Origin: Diphasiastrum complanatum
Lineage: Eukaryota > Streptophyta > Lycopodiopsida > Lycopodiales > Lycopodiaceae
Direction of reading: 5' to 3'
Length of the DNA stretch: 64,000 bases
NCBI GenBank assembly: GCA_029204225.1
Contig: CM055092.1
Coordinates: 76,811,950 to 76,875,949, forward strand
Made by a program: the position numbers and the translations under genes. The notes under the pieces were generated by a model, which searched no databases, had not been told where the DNA came from, and was given only the letters and a program-made list of their open reading frames with translations. How positions within the stretch are numbered: position 1 is the stretch's first letter; every line of letters starts with the position of its first letter. Below, piece by piece: positions 1 to 11,540 of the stretch.

Positions 1-26
1 CCAAATAGATATTTGTTTTAGTTTGA

Positions 27-204
27 TAGATCTTTGATAGATATTAGTTTTGCAGAAGTCGTGGGCCAGCAGGGTCATATATCCGGATTCCGCCATAGTT
101 TTAGTTTGCAGGGTCCATGGCGGATATTATCTAATATCTATTTGGACTGCTGGTAGATCTTTGATAGATATTAGTTTTGCAGAAGTCGTGGGCCAGCAGG
201 GTCA
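27..204. repeat. 51-bp direct repeat, two copies
   Basis: The same 51 bases, starting tagatctttgatagat, occur at 27-77 and 154-204 with no visible mismatch. Bases 1-12 also recur inverted at 134-145, and ccgccat (90-96) faces atggcgg (117-123), so the segment between the copies could fold. No coding content. It may be an element end or a short tandem duplication with a spacer. Confidence 0.8.
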
Positions 205-1400
205 GATATCAAATTTTTTATAATTACATTAACTTGTTCCGACCCAGTACGTTCCGGAACGTACGGAACGGAACGGGCTTCTAAGGTAGTAACTATGATA
301 TACACAGTTTGAAAGAGCATTGATTACTATCCATGTGTACAACCATATCTGTTTTGTGCATGATAGGTAATTTGCACGTGATTTAAGGCTAGTGCGCACA
401 TATCCAATATCATTGATAATGCTTGCCCTAAGATGCACTGGAATGGTCTTTCGGGCACGTTCCAAAACGTAGCGTTCCAGTACCTTGAAACGCTGTAAAA
501 AAAAAGTTTGAAATTTTTTTAAAGCCCACAAAACCCCATTTCCAGCCCATCAAAAGGAGAGAAGAAGAGCCTGGGGAGAGAAGAATAGGAGGCCAAATGG
601 TTAGTGTGAGCACTCTATGTGAAGGCCATGATGAGTGGAAGGTGATTGTAGCACATAGAGGGCAAGAGTGACTAGTGGAGATTTGCACGCAAAGCAATTT
701 CTTGAAGCTTTTTTTCACCCTCACCCTTTTTTTCTTTACTTTGCTTGGAGGCTATAGTGCATCATTTTGAGTGATTCTTGTTGATAGGATTGGCTGTGGG
801 AGAGAGAATGATGGCATGTTCCCAAGCTTCTTTATGCTGGTGGTCACCATGAGCATTCGTGTGGTTGGTGTGCATGAGGCCTTTTGTATAGTTTTTTTTT
901 CTAGGTGTAGGGTTTAGGGTAGCAACCATATGTGGCCTAGGCATGTGGTATGGGGCTGAGCTCTCTCGTGATGCATGTATGCTCCTCTCTCAAATGGTGA
1001 GTACGAAGAGCCTTGCATGTGGGGGGGTCTCCAAGTGGCATCAGCGTGTAAGTCTAGTGGCTGCCTCATGGTGTATCTGCTGCCACCCTGTAGGCATTGT
1101 GGTCTGTCGATATTTGCCTGCCATGTTTTGCGTAGGTGCATGAGGTCATGGCCTGACTCTAGGGCATGCGTGTGCTCCACCTTGTGGTCTTTTGCAAACA
1201 CCTCCCATTGCCGCCATAGAAATTGCCGCCTTTGTGGAACCAGGGCCACTACTCTCAATAGCCCCCTTCCCCAACTGACTCCCTTGATGGAAAAGCCTCT
1301 CTTGTAGATGATGGCCTTGATGCTGCTGCTGATGGTGGCCGTGATTGTCATGGTCTGGTTACCACCGTACTTGACATTTAGGCCCATGACGACTATTGCT
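205..1400. other. No gene recognised; palindromic gttcc cluster and one orphan ORF
   Basis: Bases 249-262 form a perfect 14-bp palindrome (acgttccggaacgt), and related gttcc/ggaac words recur at 261-275 and 455-495. A 157-codon open frame on the minus strand (1387-914) starts with ATG but resembles no family I know, and several overlapping frames are open too, as expected in this locally GC-richer DNA. I see no splice structure or domain and do not call a gene. Confidence 0.4.
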
Positions 1401-2141
1401 AATCCTAGCCCACATATGTGACAATTAGTTATCCATAATGTAGCAGCTCACATTTAGCACCACACCTAACTTAACTAGGGCCTAGCTCAGTTGCCAATCT
1501 ATATCGTACATGTTTGTTAATCAATCTTCTTGGCAATCAGTCCATCCGGGGCTGCTTTGGGGCCATAAGTGGGACTGACAAAGCTGTTTCAGTCTTTTTC
1601 CAATCACACAAGGCTCAAAATATTCTGCCTAAAATGTAACTTTTTGTAGTACTTACGAGTAAATTAGATGTTGAAGATAATGTAGAGTGTACAATATATG
1701 TTAGAGAATTTGCATTTAAATATTAAATTTTGGTCAGTGCATACAAGAATGATATTTTAGACCCTTTTGCAGACAAATTCTAGTTGAAACTTTAGTACCC
1801 TTTTTGCGAGATTTCATGCTAACGAATGAGTGGCTTGATTATTGTTACCCCTGAGGTAGACTCTATTCCAAATCCCTTGTTGTCTTTCCAAGTCGGAGCT
1901 ACTTGGAGAGCTGTACTAGCTATCTTTTACGATAAAACAACCACCTTACACAAGTGACTTGGTATCCTTGTAGTTCTAGGGTTCATCAAAAAACTAATTT
2001 ATGTTAAGTTGCATTGAGTTGCAAAACACTTATGATACACATTTGGGAACACGATGCCAAGTAAGACATTCCAGAATGCTTACATATACACACAAGGAAA
2101 CACCTTAGTTGATGTGTGCATGATGTCTTTTTGCTGTGTAG
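1401..2141. other. AT-rich interval upstream of the DUF1365 exon
   Basis: No open frame of note. A good splice acceptor (polypyrimidine tract then tgtgtag) ends at 2141, so at least the right part is probably intron of the gene that continues at 2142. I looked for the preceding DUF1365 exon (expected to encode a stretch ending in a His-Val-Ser-Pro-Phe-type motif) and did not find it. Confidence 0.45.
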
Positions 2142-3503
2142 GATGCTTTGGGACAGTGGAAGATTCAGGCTTCGCCCCCTGGGCAGCATCTAGTGCTCAA
2201 GATCTCTGTGGAACACCCCAGACTTGGCAACTATTTCCTAGCAACTTTGACAACCAAAAGAGTCCAAAACACTGTGCAGGATGCCGATGCGTTCTTCTGG
2301 TTGATGCCACAGAGAGTTGCAGTCTGGATTTATTGGCAGGTAAACCATCAATTTACATCAAGGTTGTGGATCCCTATTTTTTCTGTTTGTGAACTATGAA
2401 CTTATCTACTTCAGCAAACAGGTAGACCATTTCAGTTAATGTCTAACCCAATTTAGCAAACGTCAATCAATTAGACATGGTTGTAAGAACACTTTCAGAA
2501 GAGTTTCCCATCACTAGTTGTTTTACTTCGTTGCTTGGTGCATGAATCTTTATAATTTGTCCTGGTAAGAGTAGTAACATTTGCCTGTAAGCGTGTTAGC
2601 AAATCCCCGTTGAGTTTTTTTGTACAAACAGCTATTGGATGCATGTTTGGTGTGCTAGACAGAAGTTTGCATCTATTATTTTGGGCTTAATGTAGTTAAT
2701 GGACAGAAACGTGAGTAGCGTGAGTTTTGTTGCTAATAAAGTATAAATGTTTTAAGTTATTCCTCAGTTTGAGACTTGAGTCTTGAGATCTGAATCTAAC
2801 TTGCATGGCTTGACATTTGTGGTGGACTTATGTCTCCTTGCAACAAGTCCCCTTTCTTAAACCCTAAACCCAAAACCCCCTATGCTCACACTTAAACAAT
2901 CTACGGCTTTCTGAGTACACTTCACCAAATTTGAAATCTTTTGATCTTAATGCACAACTATATGGCAAAACAAGTTGTTGGAACTTTTAGTGATAGTTGA
3001 TGCAAGTGAATACATAAGATGAGGTGAGCCAAGAAATTATGGGTTTTATAACTGGACTTTTGGAAATAGTAACATCAGAGTCAGTAGACGACTAGCCATT
3101 CTGTCTATCTACTTGATTGACTGGCGATTACTTTATATTTCTATACAGTTGGCAACTAGCATGCGATTGCCTTTCAGAGAAGTCAGTTCACCTACATATT
3201 AGCAGTTCAAGGACATAGGACTTGCAAAATTGAGACTTAGTCTTTGTGTTTTGGCTTACTCATCTGCAGGCACTTTTGCTCTATTGGAAAGGTGTTGCAT
3301 TTGTTCCTCACCCAAAATATGCATTTGATTCATGTATGGGACCTTGGCCTCAAAGTAAAGAAGTTGAATCACTCTGCAAGGACGAGGCACATCTGGATAA
3401 GCTGAAGGAAGCAAGACCAGTCACCACACATCAAAATTCCCTGCCAGCAAATGGCCAAAGATTCTGCGCATGGAGGGAAGCCTCCAGCTTTCCATGGAAA
3501 TAA
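2142..3503 (+). CDS. DUF1365-family protein, last two exons
   Basis: Two exons join in frame. Exon A, 2142-2339 (66 codons), begins after tgtgtag and ends at a cag/gtaaac donor; exon B, 3270-3503 (77 codons plus stop), begins after catctgcag. The intron is 930 bp. Joining them gives a continuous WIYWQ-ALLLYWKGV stretch followed by a PHPKY motif, and the protein ends in a CAWREASSFPW-like tail; these match the C-terminal third of plant DUF1365 proteins as I remember them (LGNYF, FFWLMP, VAVWIYWQ, then a tryptophan-rich end). In bacteria DUF1365 proteins sit beside cyclopropane fatty-acid synthase and amine-oxidase genes, hinting at lipid modification, but the biochemical role is not established. 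The reading frame is intact, unlike its surroundings. The 5' exons are not in the window, so this is either the 3' end of a live gene with a long intron or a captured fragment. Confidence 0.75.
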
Positions 3504-4104
3504 TATTTGAAGACATCGTTAACAAAGTTTGGGAGCGTGTTTCTTATAATTCCAGCTTCAAACTTGAGCTGGGTGTAGGAGCTTCCTCGAGTCTCAACTC
3601 ATTTTTACTATGACTTGGAGATTATATTAGATGCACCATGTTAGAAAACTTATAATCATTAATTTTTCATCATTGTGTAACATTTGCTTGTGTTTTTCAG
3701 AAGCAACTACCAGGAGCATATCCTTTATGTAAAAATTGGTGGCTCATTCTTTTATGTCTTTGAACTACTGAAGGTTGTGCCTGAGGTGCTATTGCAGCAT
3801 GTCAAACTTTATTGTAAATATTTACACAATTGCCAAGTTGTGTTTTATGTCAGGCATAAACTTTAATTGCTCCAAGATAAAGTTGACAACTATATCTGTC
3901 CAAGTAGTTAGAGTGAAGATATAGAACAGTTTATGGCAGCCTTTTTTTCCCATGCCACAAAGACAAAATTTTGGTGGTCTTTAGCCTGCTGTCTAGCATG
4001 CATAAAATAGAATGCAGTGTAATTTTTTCCGCACAAACTTATATTTCTGCAAAGCAATGAATGGTGAATTAATGCTTCTGGTTTTCCAATCAGAATGTTC
4101 CTCC
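3504..4104. other. Probable 3' untranslated region and spacer
   Basis: No gene seen. A pyrimidine-rich acceptor-like site (tgtgtttttcag, ending near 3701) lies 200 bp after the DUF1365 stop, which could belong to a 3'-UTR intron. The remainder is AT-rich with no recognisable domain. Confidence 0.35.
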
Positions 4105-4400
4105 AAATTTGTTAATTTGAATGGCTGCTACTTTAACCACATTAGTAAGCACATGTTCACGTAAAACTAATAATCTCTATATTTCTAGTCCTAGCATAAT
4201 ACAGATGATTTTTTACAAGCTGTATACCACTCTGGCTATCATAAAAAATGATATCCTGGAGTCTTTCCGAAGTTCAATCTCTGCAAGCAATTGTCATAGC
4301 CAAACAATCTCCTATACAACACTTTCTAAAGCTTTGTACTCAGCTTCAATACTAGATAGAGCTACTCTATTTTTCTTCTTGCAAGACCATGAAGTAAAGT
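4105..4400 (-). pseudogene. Ty1/copia RNase H fragment
   Basis: Read on the minus strand, the segment encodes the copia RNase H signature: a lysine-rich stretch followed by VALSS, EAEYKAL, a degenerate WL-QLLAEI block, an SQSGIQL-like block and a YYARTRNIEI block. At least three in-frame stops and one frameshift interrupt it, so it is not functional. No LTR or earlier domain is attached. Copia RNase H normally degrades the RNA strand of the cDNA hybrid at the C terminus of pol. Confidence 0.7.
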
Positions 4401-4449
4401 GGATTGAACTGGGCTTTACATAATGGTGATAGCTTGTTGTCTGATGGTT

Positions 4450-4653
4450 TGTTTTGCATTCCAAGTGCAAGGAGAAGTAATCCATGGGCCGACGAGAGTA
4501 TTGGATAGGCGGGAGAGGTGTTTACGCAACCATCTAATCCGTGAGTACTTGGTTGCTTGGCATGGCAAGCCTCTTTCTGATGCTACCTAGGAGACCATGC
4601 ATTGTATGCGTGCACAGTACCCTAGCTTTGCCATCATGAACGATGTTACCTGA
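4450..4653 (+). pseudogene. Ty3/gypsy pol C terminus with chromodomain
   Basis: The frame from about 4495 reads RVLDRRERC, then EYLVAWHGKP, then DAT-stop-ET and ends at a natural stop (tga, 4651-4653). VLDRR followed by YLVxWxGxP and ATWE is the chromodomain pattern at the end of plant chromovirus integrases, where it targets integration to particular chromatin. The Trp of ATWE is a TAG stop here. Upstream integrase sequence is missing. The same family occurs on the minus strand at 34.6-35.4 kb, with the same residues before its stop and the same purine tract after it. Confidence 0.75.
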
Positions 4654-5150
4654 GGGGGGAGGGATGTTACAACTTTTACTCCATGTCCCAATTATTTACT
4701 GTTTTTACTCCACATATGTACTCTTGTAAGAAATTGAAATAGCTAAGTCATCGGCCTGTGGAGACACTTGTAACAGAAATGTAAATAAATTATTAATTAA
4801 GTTTCTAAGCCTCTAAGTTGCATGTTGCTTTAGTGTAGGGTACTGGGTCATTAATTAGGAGAGTTGACTAGTTAACATAACACGTGTCATATGCTCACTG
4901 GGACACTTGGTCCAGTGAATGAGTGACAAATGTTAGCCTACTCACTTGCCTACCAAGTGGCAAGTGTCGACTGTGCATGGAATTGGCCATGTGTCGAGAT
5001 TTAGGAAGGGTCAAGGCTAAGGGGTGCTTGAGGATTGTGCATAAGTGAGCCTAGAGAGGTATTCCTCATCATAATCTATGCAGCAAAGGTTGGGAGGAGA
5101 CAAGGTAGCCAGCTCCACCATGTTTCATGCTTTCTGATGTTTGTACATAT
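4654..5150 (+). mobile_element. Gypsy polypurine tract and 3' LTR
   Basis: The stop codon is followed directly by a purine run (ggggggaggga) and then tgttacaacttttactcc, which begins an LTR at 4665. Its first ~300 bases can be followed in the minus-strand relative near 34.1-34.6 kb (acaacttttactc, aatagctaagtcat, gttgcatgtt). The right end is not fixed; 5150 is an estimate. Confidence 0.6.
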
Positions 5151-5759
5151 AGGAAAATCGATAGGGATTGAGATTTCAAATTATAAAAAAGGTTTTAAAT
5201 GAAGTTTCAGATTGGGAAAAGTAGCTTTGTTGGTTTGTAAAAGCAACTAAAATGTATTATCAACCAAAGATGGCCAAAAGTAGCCCCATATATAACCTAC
5301 AAAATTTTGACTTGAGACATTGACATGGTTTTGAACCACCACAAAACTAAGTTATTTAGAGATACCTCATCATTTGGGGTTTTCTTGAAACTACATCTTT
5401 TTCATCTCTTTGTGTGTGTCTAGGTTCCGATTACATAATCGGGCTTCCTCCAATAAGGCAGCAAAGAATCTTCTTTCAAATTGAACTACAATTTGTATTC
5501 TAAGAATTTGAAATTGTAAGTATCTCTTGGATAAGTATCTAATGGCACCCAAGTTTGAAAGTAGCTTAACAAAAAGATGATCATTGTCAGAGTATGTAGC
5601 CTTCAACGTGTATCGGTAGTACAAAGGAGTCGGTCATGTATGGCACTGTCGGTCATGTATGTCATTTCCAAAGGCACACACTTGCTTAGCATACACCATC
5701 ATGCAAAGTGTGCTAAATAGAAATGCTAAAATTAATGTACCAGACATCAATGGGCTTTC
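5151..5759. other. Unassigned AT-rich interval
   Basis: A 77-codon minus-strand frame (5624-5391) is open but matches no family I know. The last ~100 bases may already be gypsy reverse-transcriptase relic. Nothing else is supported. Confidence 0.3.
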
Positions 5760-6455
5760 CCAAAGATCCAACTAATGGGGTGAAAACAAACAATGTTTAC
5801 GACATTACAGATTGGCCTATTCCACAAGATGCTCAAGATGTTAGGTGACTCTTAGGTCTCAACAATTTGTGTTATGCATTTGTTTAATTGTTGCTCTTCT
5901 ACATAATTTTACCAACAGTTCTCAAGAAGAAGATAAAGAACGAAGTCTTTCCACAACAAGTCAAGGGTGCCTATTAGCAATGATACAATTCTTATTATTC
6001 TTGGTTCAACAAAATCCTTTTCAGTTATGTACATGCATGTGGTCTAGGCATAGGTACTATTCTCATGCAAGATATCATTTGAAAGCCGCAAGCTTATGGA
6101 TTCCAAACTAATATAGTATTTATGAAAAGGAAATGTTTTTCATAATTCATGCACTTAAGAATAGGAAGCAATACTTCATGGGAGCTAAGAATATTGTTCA
6201 AACGGATAATCAAAGATTAGGGTACTCTCCTACGGGCTACTTAACCACTAGTGGGACAAAGGCATATCAAATGGGCTACTTTTCTCTAAACTTTATTCTT
6301 GAATGCAACATGTAACTGACAAAGATAGTAAAGTTTCAAATACTGTTTCTACAAAGCCTAAAATTAGTGTCATCACCTTGGCACAAAATAAGGCATTTGA
6401 TCCACTCAAAGCCTCATATGAACATTATCCGGATTTTACTTCTATTGGAATGACT
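5760..6455 (+). pseudogene. Ty3/gypsy RT-RNase H relic
   Basis: Degraded fragments appear in the expected order. A DWPIPQ-like block (5810-5830) matches the end of the RT connection; a YEKEMFFIIHALK block (6120-6160), KQYFMGAKN and VQTDNQ follow the gypsy RNase H pattern (YEKE-l-AI-HALK, then TDHQ); the last part, with YEHYPDF, resembles the spacer before integrase. Several frameshifts and stops separate the blocks. It is cut at the right by minus-strand copia sequence. Confidence 0.65.
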
Positions 6456-7822
6456 TCAGACGTATATTAGGGGTTGATCCATATAGACCTCTTCATCTAG
6501 TTTGCCATGCAAGAAGGTTGTCTTCTCATCCACAATGTGGATCATGAGGTCATAAGCTGCTGCATATGCAAATAACAGATGTAGGGATGAATGTTTGACG
6601 ACAGAAGAGAAGGTTTCAGAGTAGTCAATACCATATCTCTGAGAAAATTTCTTTGTTACCAGTCTTGCCTTGCATTTCATGATGTTCCTGTATGGTCCGT
6701 ATGTGAGCTTGAAAATCCATTTTCATTTGACAGTCTTGCGCTTATGTGGTAATGGCTCCAACGTCCATACCTGGTTCTTCCTCATGGACTCCATCTCTTT
6801 GTTCATGGCTTGGATCCATTTGTCCTTGTCTGGACTGTAAATCATCTACTCAAAAGTCTGTGGTTCGTCACTAAATTCGAAGAACTCTTCTGATATGGAA
6901 GCTGAGTTGCCTGACACATATCTTGTTGGCGCTCTTCGTGGTCTTGTCGACCTTCTAGGAGATCCTTCCGAAATCATCTTGGTTTACAGGAACTGTAACA
7001 GTAGACTGCCTCTCGAATCTTTCTTCTTTTGATTCGTCATTCGAATGGGAGGCGACTCGAAAATCTTTGTTTTCATGTTCGTCCTCTGCTCACTCTTTCA
7101 CTGGCAGCAGGTCATAGTACCGTTTTTCCAAAACTTCGTAGCTGACAGGATCGGTGTTGATCATTGTCCTGCTCTCATCGAATTCGACATCTTTCACTGT
7201 TTTCATAGTGTTCGTGTCTGGCATGTAGATTCTATAGTATGATGAATTGTTGTCATAGCCTACCAGAAATCTCTACTCGACTTTCTCATCAAGCTTCCTC
7301 CTACTAAGATCACATTGAATGGTCCGCAGATGTCAGAATGCACTAGCTCTAGAATCTTAGTTGTTCTATAGGAGTCTTTGATGAATGGAGTGCATGACAT
7401 CTTTCCCTTCAAACATGCATCACAGGTGGTCCAACTGGTTGCATTCGAGATGCTAACCCTTGTTATCACTCCATGATGGCTTGCTTGATAAAGTGCCATT
7501 GAGTTCATGTGGTAGAGTCTCATGTGCCACAGAGTGTCTGGCAAGTCATCATGAGTCTGATGCATCTAATCTGCAGGTAGGCGTACCTTCAGATGATATA
7601 GGTTTACTTTCCTTCTACCTTGAGTGATCAGTGTACTGGTACTGGCATCAATCACGTTGCATGCTTTGTCAAAAAATGTCACACGCATCCTTGCATCTGC
7701 TATTCTTGCTACAGAAAGCAAATCTTGTTGCAGAGTAGGCATGAACAGAACGTCTTCAAGTCATCTGTCTCTGCCATTGGTGTTGAGCCATAGTGAATAA
7801 ATACCGTTCACTTGATGCTTAG
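6456..7822 (-). pseudogene. Ty1/copia pol, left half of an element split by the 7823-13353 copia
   Basis: Reading right to left (minus strand), the order is: end of retropepsin (LEDVLFMPTLQ then LLSVARIADA, near 7790-7680), GAG pre-integrase (LWHMRLYHMNS, then C-x2-C at about 7430), the first integrase aspartate block (LVHSDICGP), an abrupt skip of the integrase core at about 7275, a post-integrase linker, and the start of RT (KARLVTKKFSQ, IDYSETF, LHGKLDEEVYMDQP) ending at 6456. Several stops occur. The next upstream part of the same family, gag and zinc knuckle in the same orientation, lies immediately beyond the inserted element at 13354, so I read both as one old minus-strand element. Confidence 0.75.
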
Positions 7823-8472
7823 TGTGAAAGATTCAACTAGTTTCATCACATTTTGCAATATTTCCATATTTGGCATATTGAGACCAAAACTTGTTTTTAG
7901 CTTAGAGGTTGACTTTTTAAAGTTCATTAGTCTAAATTTCATTTGAATAAACACTTTTTGAAAGTGTGGGAAAGATAGAATGCGAGTTTGAGTAGATTCA
8001 ATTTGAATAAGTTGGGTACATTGAATCTAGACCCAAAATTGGTAGGGTTAGCATTTTGGTGGGAAAGCCAAGTGGCCAAATAGGGTTTGGACCTGCTATA
8101 GCAGGATGTAACTCGTGGAGAGAGTCATCTTCTCTCTTCTCTATCTCATTTCATGCTTATACATGGTTCTCTTGGGTTCTACTATCCATTGGTGCACTAT
8201 CTTGGTGATTGCTTGCAATTCTATGTGTAGAATGATCTATATTTGCTATTTTTGGATCCACACGTGTGAAATATAGTAGCTTTCTGGTTTTGTGCGGACA
8301 GCAACAGTACATAATCATTTCATGCAAGTTTGATCAATTTCTATTAGTGTTTGCATCTCAAATTGTGTGTAGATGCTGATTTTTCTACATTGGTGAAATT
8401 GGTAGTGTATTTCTCTTTCTAACCAAAGATCATTCAAGTAGATTGGATCTTAAGGATCTGAAATCTTTCACA
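7823..8472 (+). repeat. 5' LTR of copia 7823-13353
   Basis: Begins TGTGAAAGAT and ends ATCTTTCACA, a 10-bp inverted repeat, and is followed directly by a primer site. It aligns with 12769-13353 with scattered mismatches. It contains the palindrome CACACGTGTG at 8259-8268. Where the 3' copy has a cleaner TATA-like word (gctataaaagga), this copy reads gctatagcagga. Confidence 0.9.
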
Positions 8473-9072
8473 TGGTATCAGAGCTTGTGTTTCAGGTTAT
8501 GAAAGAGGAAATCAGATCTATCAATGATTTGGTGAAGATATCAAGTCTAGAGCATGCTAGAGAGGATTCTACACCAAAATTGGATTTTTTGCTTTTGTAG
8601 ATTGGATCTTCTGTAGATCAAAACACTAAATAGGTCAATATACTTGTTCAATTCCATTTTTTGAATTCACATGCTGGATTTGGCCGATTTTTGGATCATT
8701 GGTTCAGCCTAAGCGGTGGCTTATAGATTGCATATCAAATTTTCAGCATTTGCATGTAGATTTGGAATAGTCAATTTTTTGTGATTTTGTCAAAACCCTA
8801 ATTTTGATTGGATCTCTAGATAGTGAAGTTGCTGGACTTCATTTGAGTGTTTTTCAATCTTAGGAAGTGGCAAAAGTCATTAGATTGAGGATAGATCATA
8901 GGCTGATCAAGATTCCATGATTCTATGTGTTGATTTGCTTGGATAAGTGCTAGAAGAGAATTTGTGAGATAGTTTCAAATCTTGGTGATTTCTTTTGAAA
9001 GCATTTGTTGTTGTTCAAAGGAGTGCTTTATGCATTGAAACAGGTTGAAAGAGAAGATCAGGTCATTGCTAC
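8473..9072 (+). promoter_or_regulatory. Primer-binding site and leader of copia
   Basis: tggtatcagagc at 8473-8484 abuts the LTR end; it is the usual plant copia primer site complementary to the 3' end of initiator Met-tRNA. The following ~590 bp are leader up to the gag ATG and carry no coding signal. Confidence 0.85.
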
Positions 9073-10334
9073 ATGGCAACCTCAATTGGAGTCATGTTGG
9101 AAGCCAATGATAGGCTTACCTCAAGTAACTATTCATTATGGAAAGTGAGGATGGAGTCACTTCTTGAGATGAATGATGTTTTGGATATTGTTGTAGGTTT
9201 GGAGGAGAGACCAGCGACACAACAAGATCAATTGAGGTATGAAAAGAGGGCCAAGAAGGCTCTACACATGATAAAGATGAATGTTACCAATGAACTTCTC
9301 AAGGAAGTTGGTAAGTGCACATCATCTTTGGAAGCTTGGAATTCATTGAAGAAGCTTTATGAATCCAAGTCTACTTCTAGAGTGTTGACTCTAAGAAGGC
9401 AAATATTTTCTTGTTTACAAAAGAATGAAGAAAGTCCAAGTACTTTTGTTTTGAGAATGAAAGCATTGAATGATGAGTTAGCTTGCATAGATGAAAGCAT
9501 TAAGGAAGGAGAGCTTATTCAAGTGATTCTTAATGGCTTGTTGGATGCTCATGCTAGAATTGTTCAAAGTATTGCTATTCAAAAGACTTTGCCAAGTTTG
9601 ATGGATCTTCAAGAGATCTTGATCAATGAGGAATATAGGCTTCAAGCGAGAGGTGGATCTACATCAACACTTCAAGAGGATGCTATGTTCACAAAGGGCA
9701 AATTCAAGGGCAAAACCAAAAGCAAGTGGTCTAAAGGGCAAGATCAAGTGGATGCTTCTTCAAGTGGCAAAAGAAGGATAGATCAAAGCTCAAGTGCTTC
9801 TATTGTGGCATCAAAGGACACTTTGCAAGTGAGTGCTACAAGAAGAAGAGAGATCAAGGAGACAAGCAAGGTAACCTTACTCTTGATGAGGATGGTTTGG
9901 ATTTGCAAGATGCAAATGATGATGCTTTTGTGATGTCTTCATGTATGCTTGCTAATGATGGAGATCTAGATCCTTGGTGGATTGATAGTGGAGCAAGTTC
10001 ACACATGACCTTTCACAAAGAGTATTTCACTTCTTTGTTGGCATATGGAGATGACAAGAGGGTGATCTACACGGCCAATGATGGTGAGTGTGCAATCAAA
10101 GGGATTGGCACAATTCCTATTTCTCTCTCTACAAATAGGAATGTTCATTTGGAGGATGTCTTGTTTATTCCATCTATTACCAAGAATTTGCTTAGTGTGA
10201 GTCAAATGCTAAGTAAGGGCCTCAAGGTGGAGTTTGATGGAGATGCTTGTTTGATCAAAAGGAAGGATGTCTTGATTGGAAAAGGTAAAAGGCAAGGAAA
10301 GTTGTTCAAACTTGATGCTTTGTGTTATTGCTGA
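9073..10334 (+). pseudogene. Copia gag, zinc knuckle and protease
   Basis: Gag starts at ATG 9073 shortly after the leader and is open to 9933 (286 codons). It contains the retrotransposon gag/UBN2 pattern: NYSLWKVRMES near residue 20, AWNSLKKLYE near residue 90, then LRMKALNDEL. A frameshift near 9700-9790 moves the reading to the frame holding the CCHC knuckle at 9795-9836 (CFYCGIKGHFASEC) and the retropepsin active site WWIDSGASSHMT at about 9976, ending DVLFIPSITKNLLSVSQ. A second frameshift at about 10320 separates protease from integrase. In intact copia these form one polyprotein. Confidence 0.85.
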
Positions 10335-10335
10335 C

Positions 10336-11540
10336 CAAGTTGGATGTGTTGCAAGGGAGCAAATTTCTATTCAAGAGGTTTGGCACAAAAGGATGGGACA
10401 CCTCAACTTCAAGTCATTGGAGGTAATGGCAAGGAAGAAGGTTGTGATTGGTCTTCCAAGTTTCTTAAGTAATGACAAGCATGTTTGTGAGTCTTGTGCT
10501 TTGTCTAAGTCACATAGACTACCTTATACTAGATCAATTTCTAGAACTACAAGGCCTTTTCAACTTGTACATTCAGATATTCATGGATTTACTACAATTA
10601 GCAATAGTGGAGCTAAGGTGTATGTAACATTCATTGATGATTTTAGTAGATTTTGTTGGATCTATCTACTAAAGAGCAATGATGAAGTGTATGATGTCTT
10701 TGTCAAGTTCAAGAATGCAAGGGAGAACCAATTTTCCACAAAGATCAAGTGCTTGAGAGGTGACAATGGTGGTGAGTACATATCTAACAAGTTCAAGGCC
10801 TTTTGTGATGAGCATGGGATCAAGAGGGAGTATACAACATCAAGGACCCCACAACAAAATGGATTGGCTGAATGGAAGAATAGAACTTTATGTGAAAGTG
10901 CTAAAGCTATGAGGTTAAGTGCTAATCTTGACAAACCATTTTGGGATCAAGCTTTGTTGTGTGCCAATTTCTTGTGCAATAGGTGGCCGAGTGCTATTTT
11001 GGATGGAAGGACACCTTTTGAGATGCTATTCAAGAGGAGGCTGAGTGTCAACCTTCTAAAAACCTTTGGATGCACATGCTATGTCAACATTACTCTTGAT
11101 GATAGGACCAAGGAGGATCCATCTTCAAGAAGAGGTATTTTTGTTGGATGTAGTGAGGTGAGTAAAGCGTACAAGGTTTACATTCCTTCTACTAACAAAG
11201 TGATTGTTGGTAGAGATGTCATTTTTTTTGAGAGAAACATACCAAAGGTGTCTTCAAGCATGATTGATGGTAAAGTATATGGTTCTAACATTCTTGATGT
11301 TGATGAGAAGGATCCTACTTTGGATGGTAGTGATGATGGACCTTCATCAAGTCAAAAGCCAAGGAGAACATCAAGAGAAAGACAAGTACCTTCAAGGCTC
11401 ACATATAATCAAAAGAGTAAGCAAGTAGTTTTTGGAAACTATGTTGCTTTCCTAACCTCTTTGGATGAGCCTACAAGTGTAGATCAAGCAAGGAAAGAAG
11501 AGGAGTGGATCCAAGCAATGGATCTTGAGTATCGATCTCT
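10336..11540 (+). pseudogene. Copia GAG pre-integrase and integrase core
   Basis: Open from about 10330. It shows the HHCC zinc region (WHKRMGHLNF then CESCALSK), the DDE core with LVHSDIHG, LRGDNGGEY and QQNGLAEWKN providing the two Asp and the Glu, and the copia C-terminal block (FGCTCYVNI, GIFVGCS, VSKAYKVY, VIVGRDVIFF). All three catalytic acidic residues are present. The frame then reaches the linker before RT (EEWIQAMDLEY) and stops matching RT at about 11545. Confidence 0.85.

Noticed and set aside
914-1387. 157-codon minus-strand ORF
   Set aside because: No family match I can name, no splice or promoter signals, and opposing frames are also open; treated as chance.
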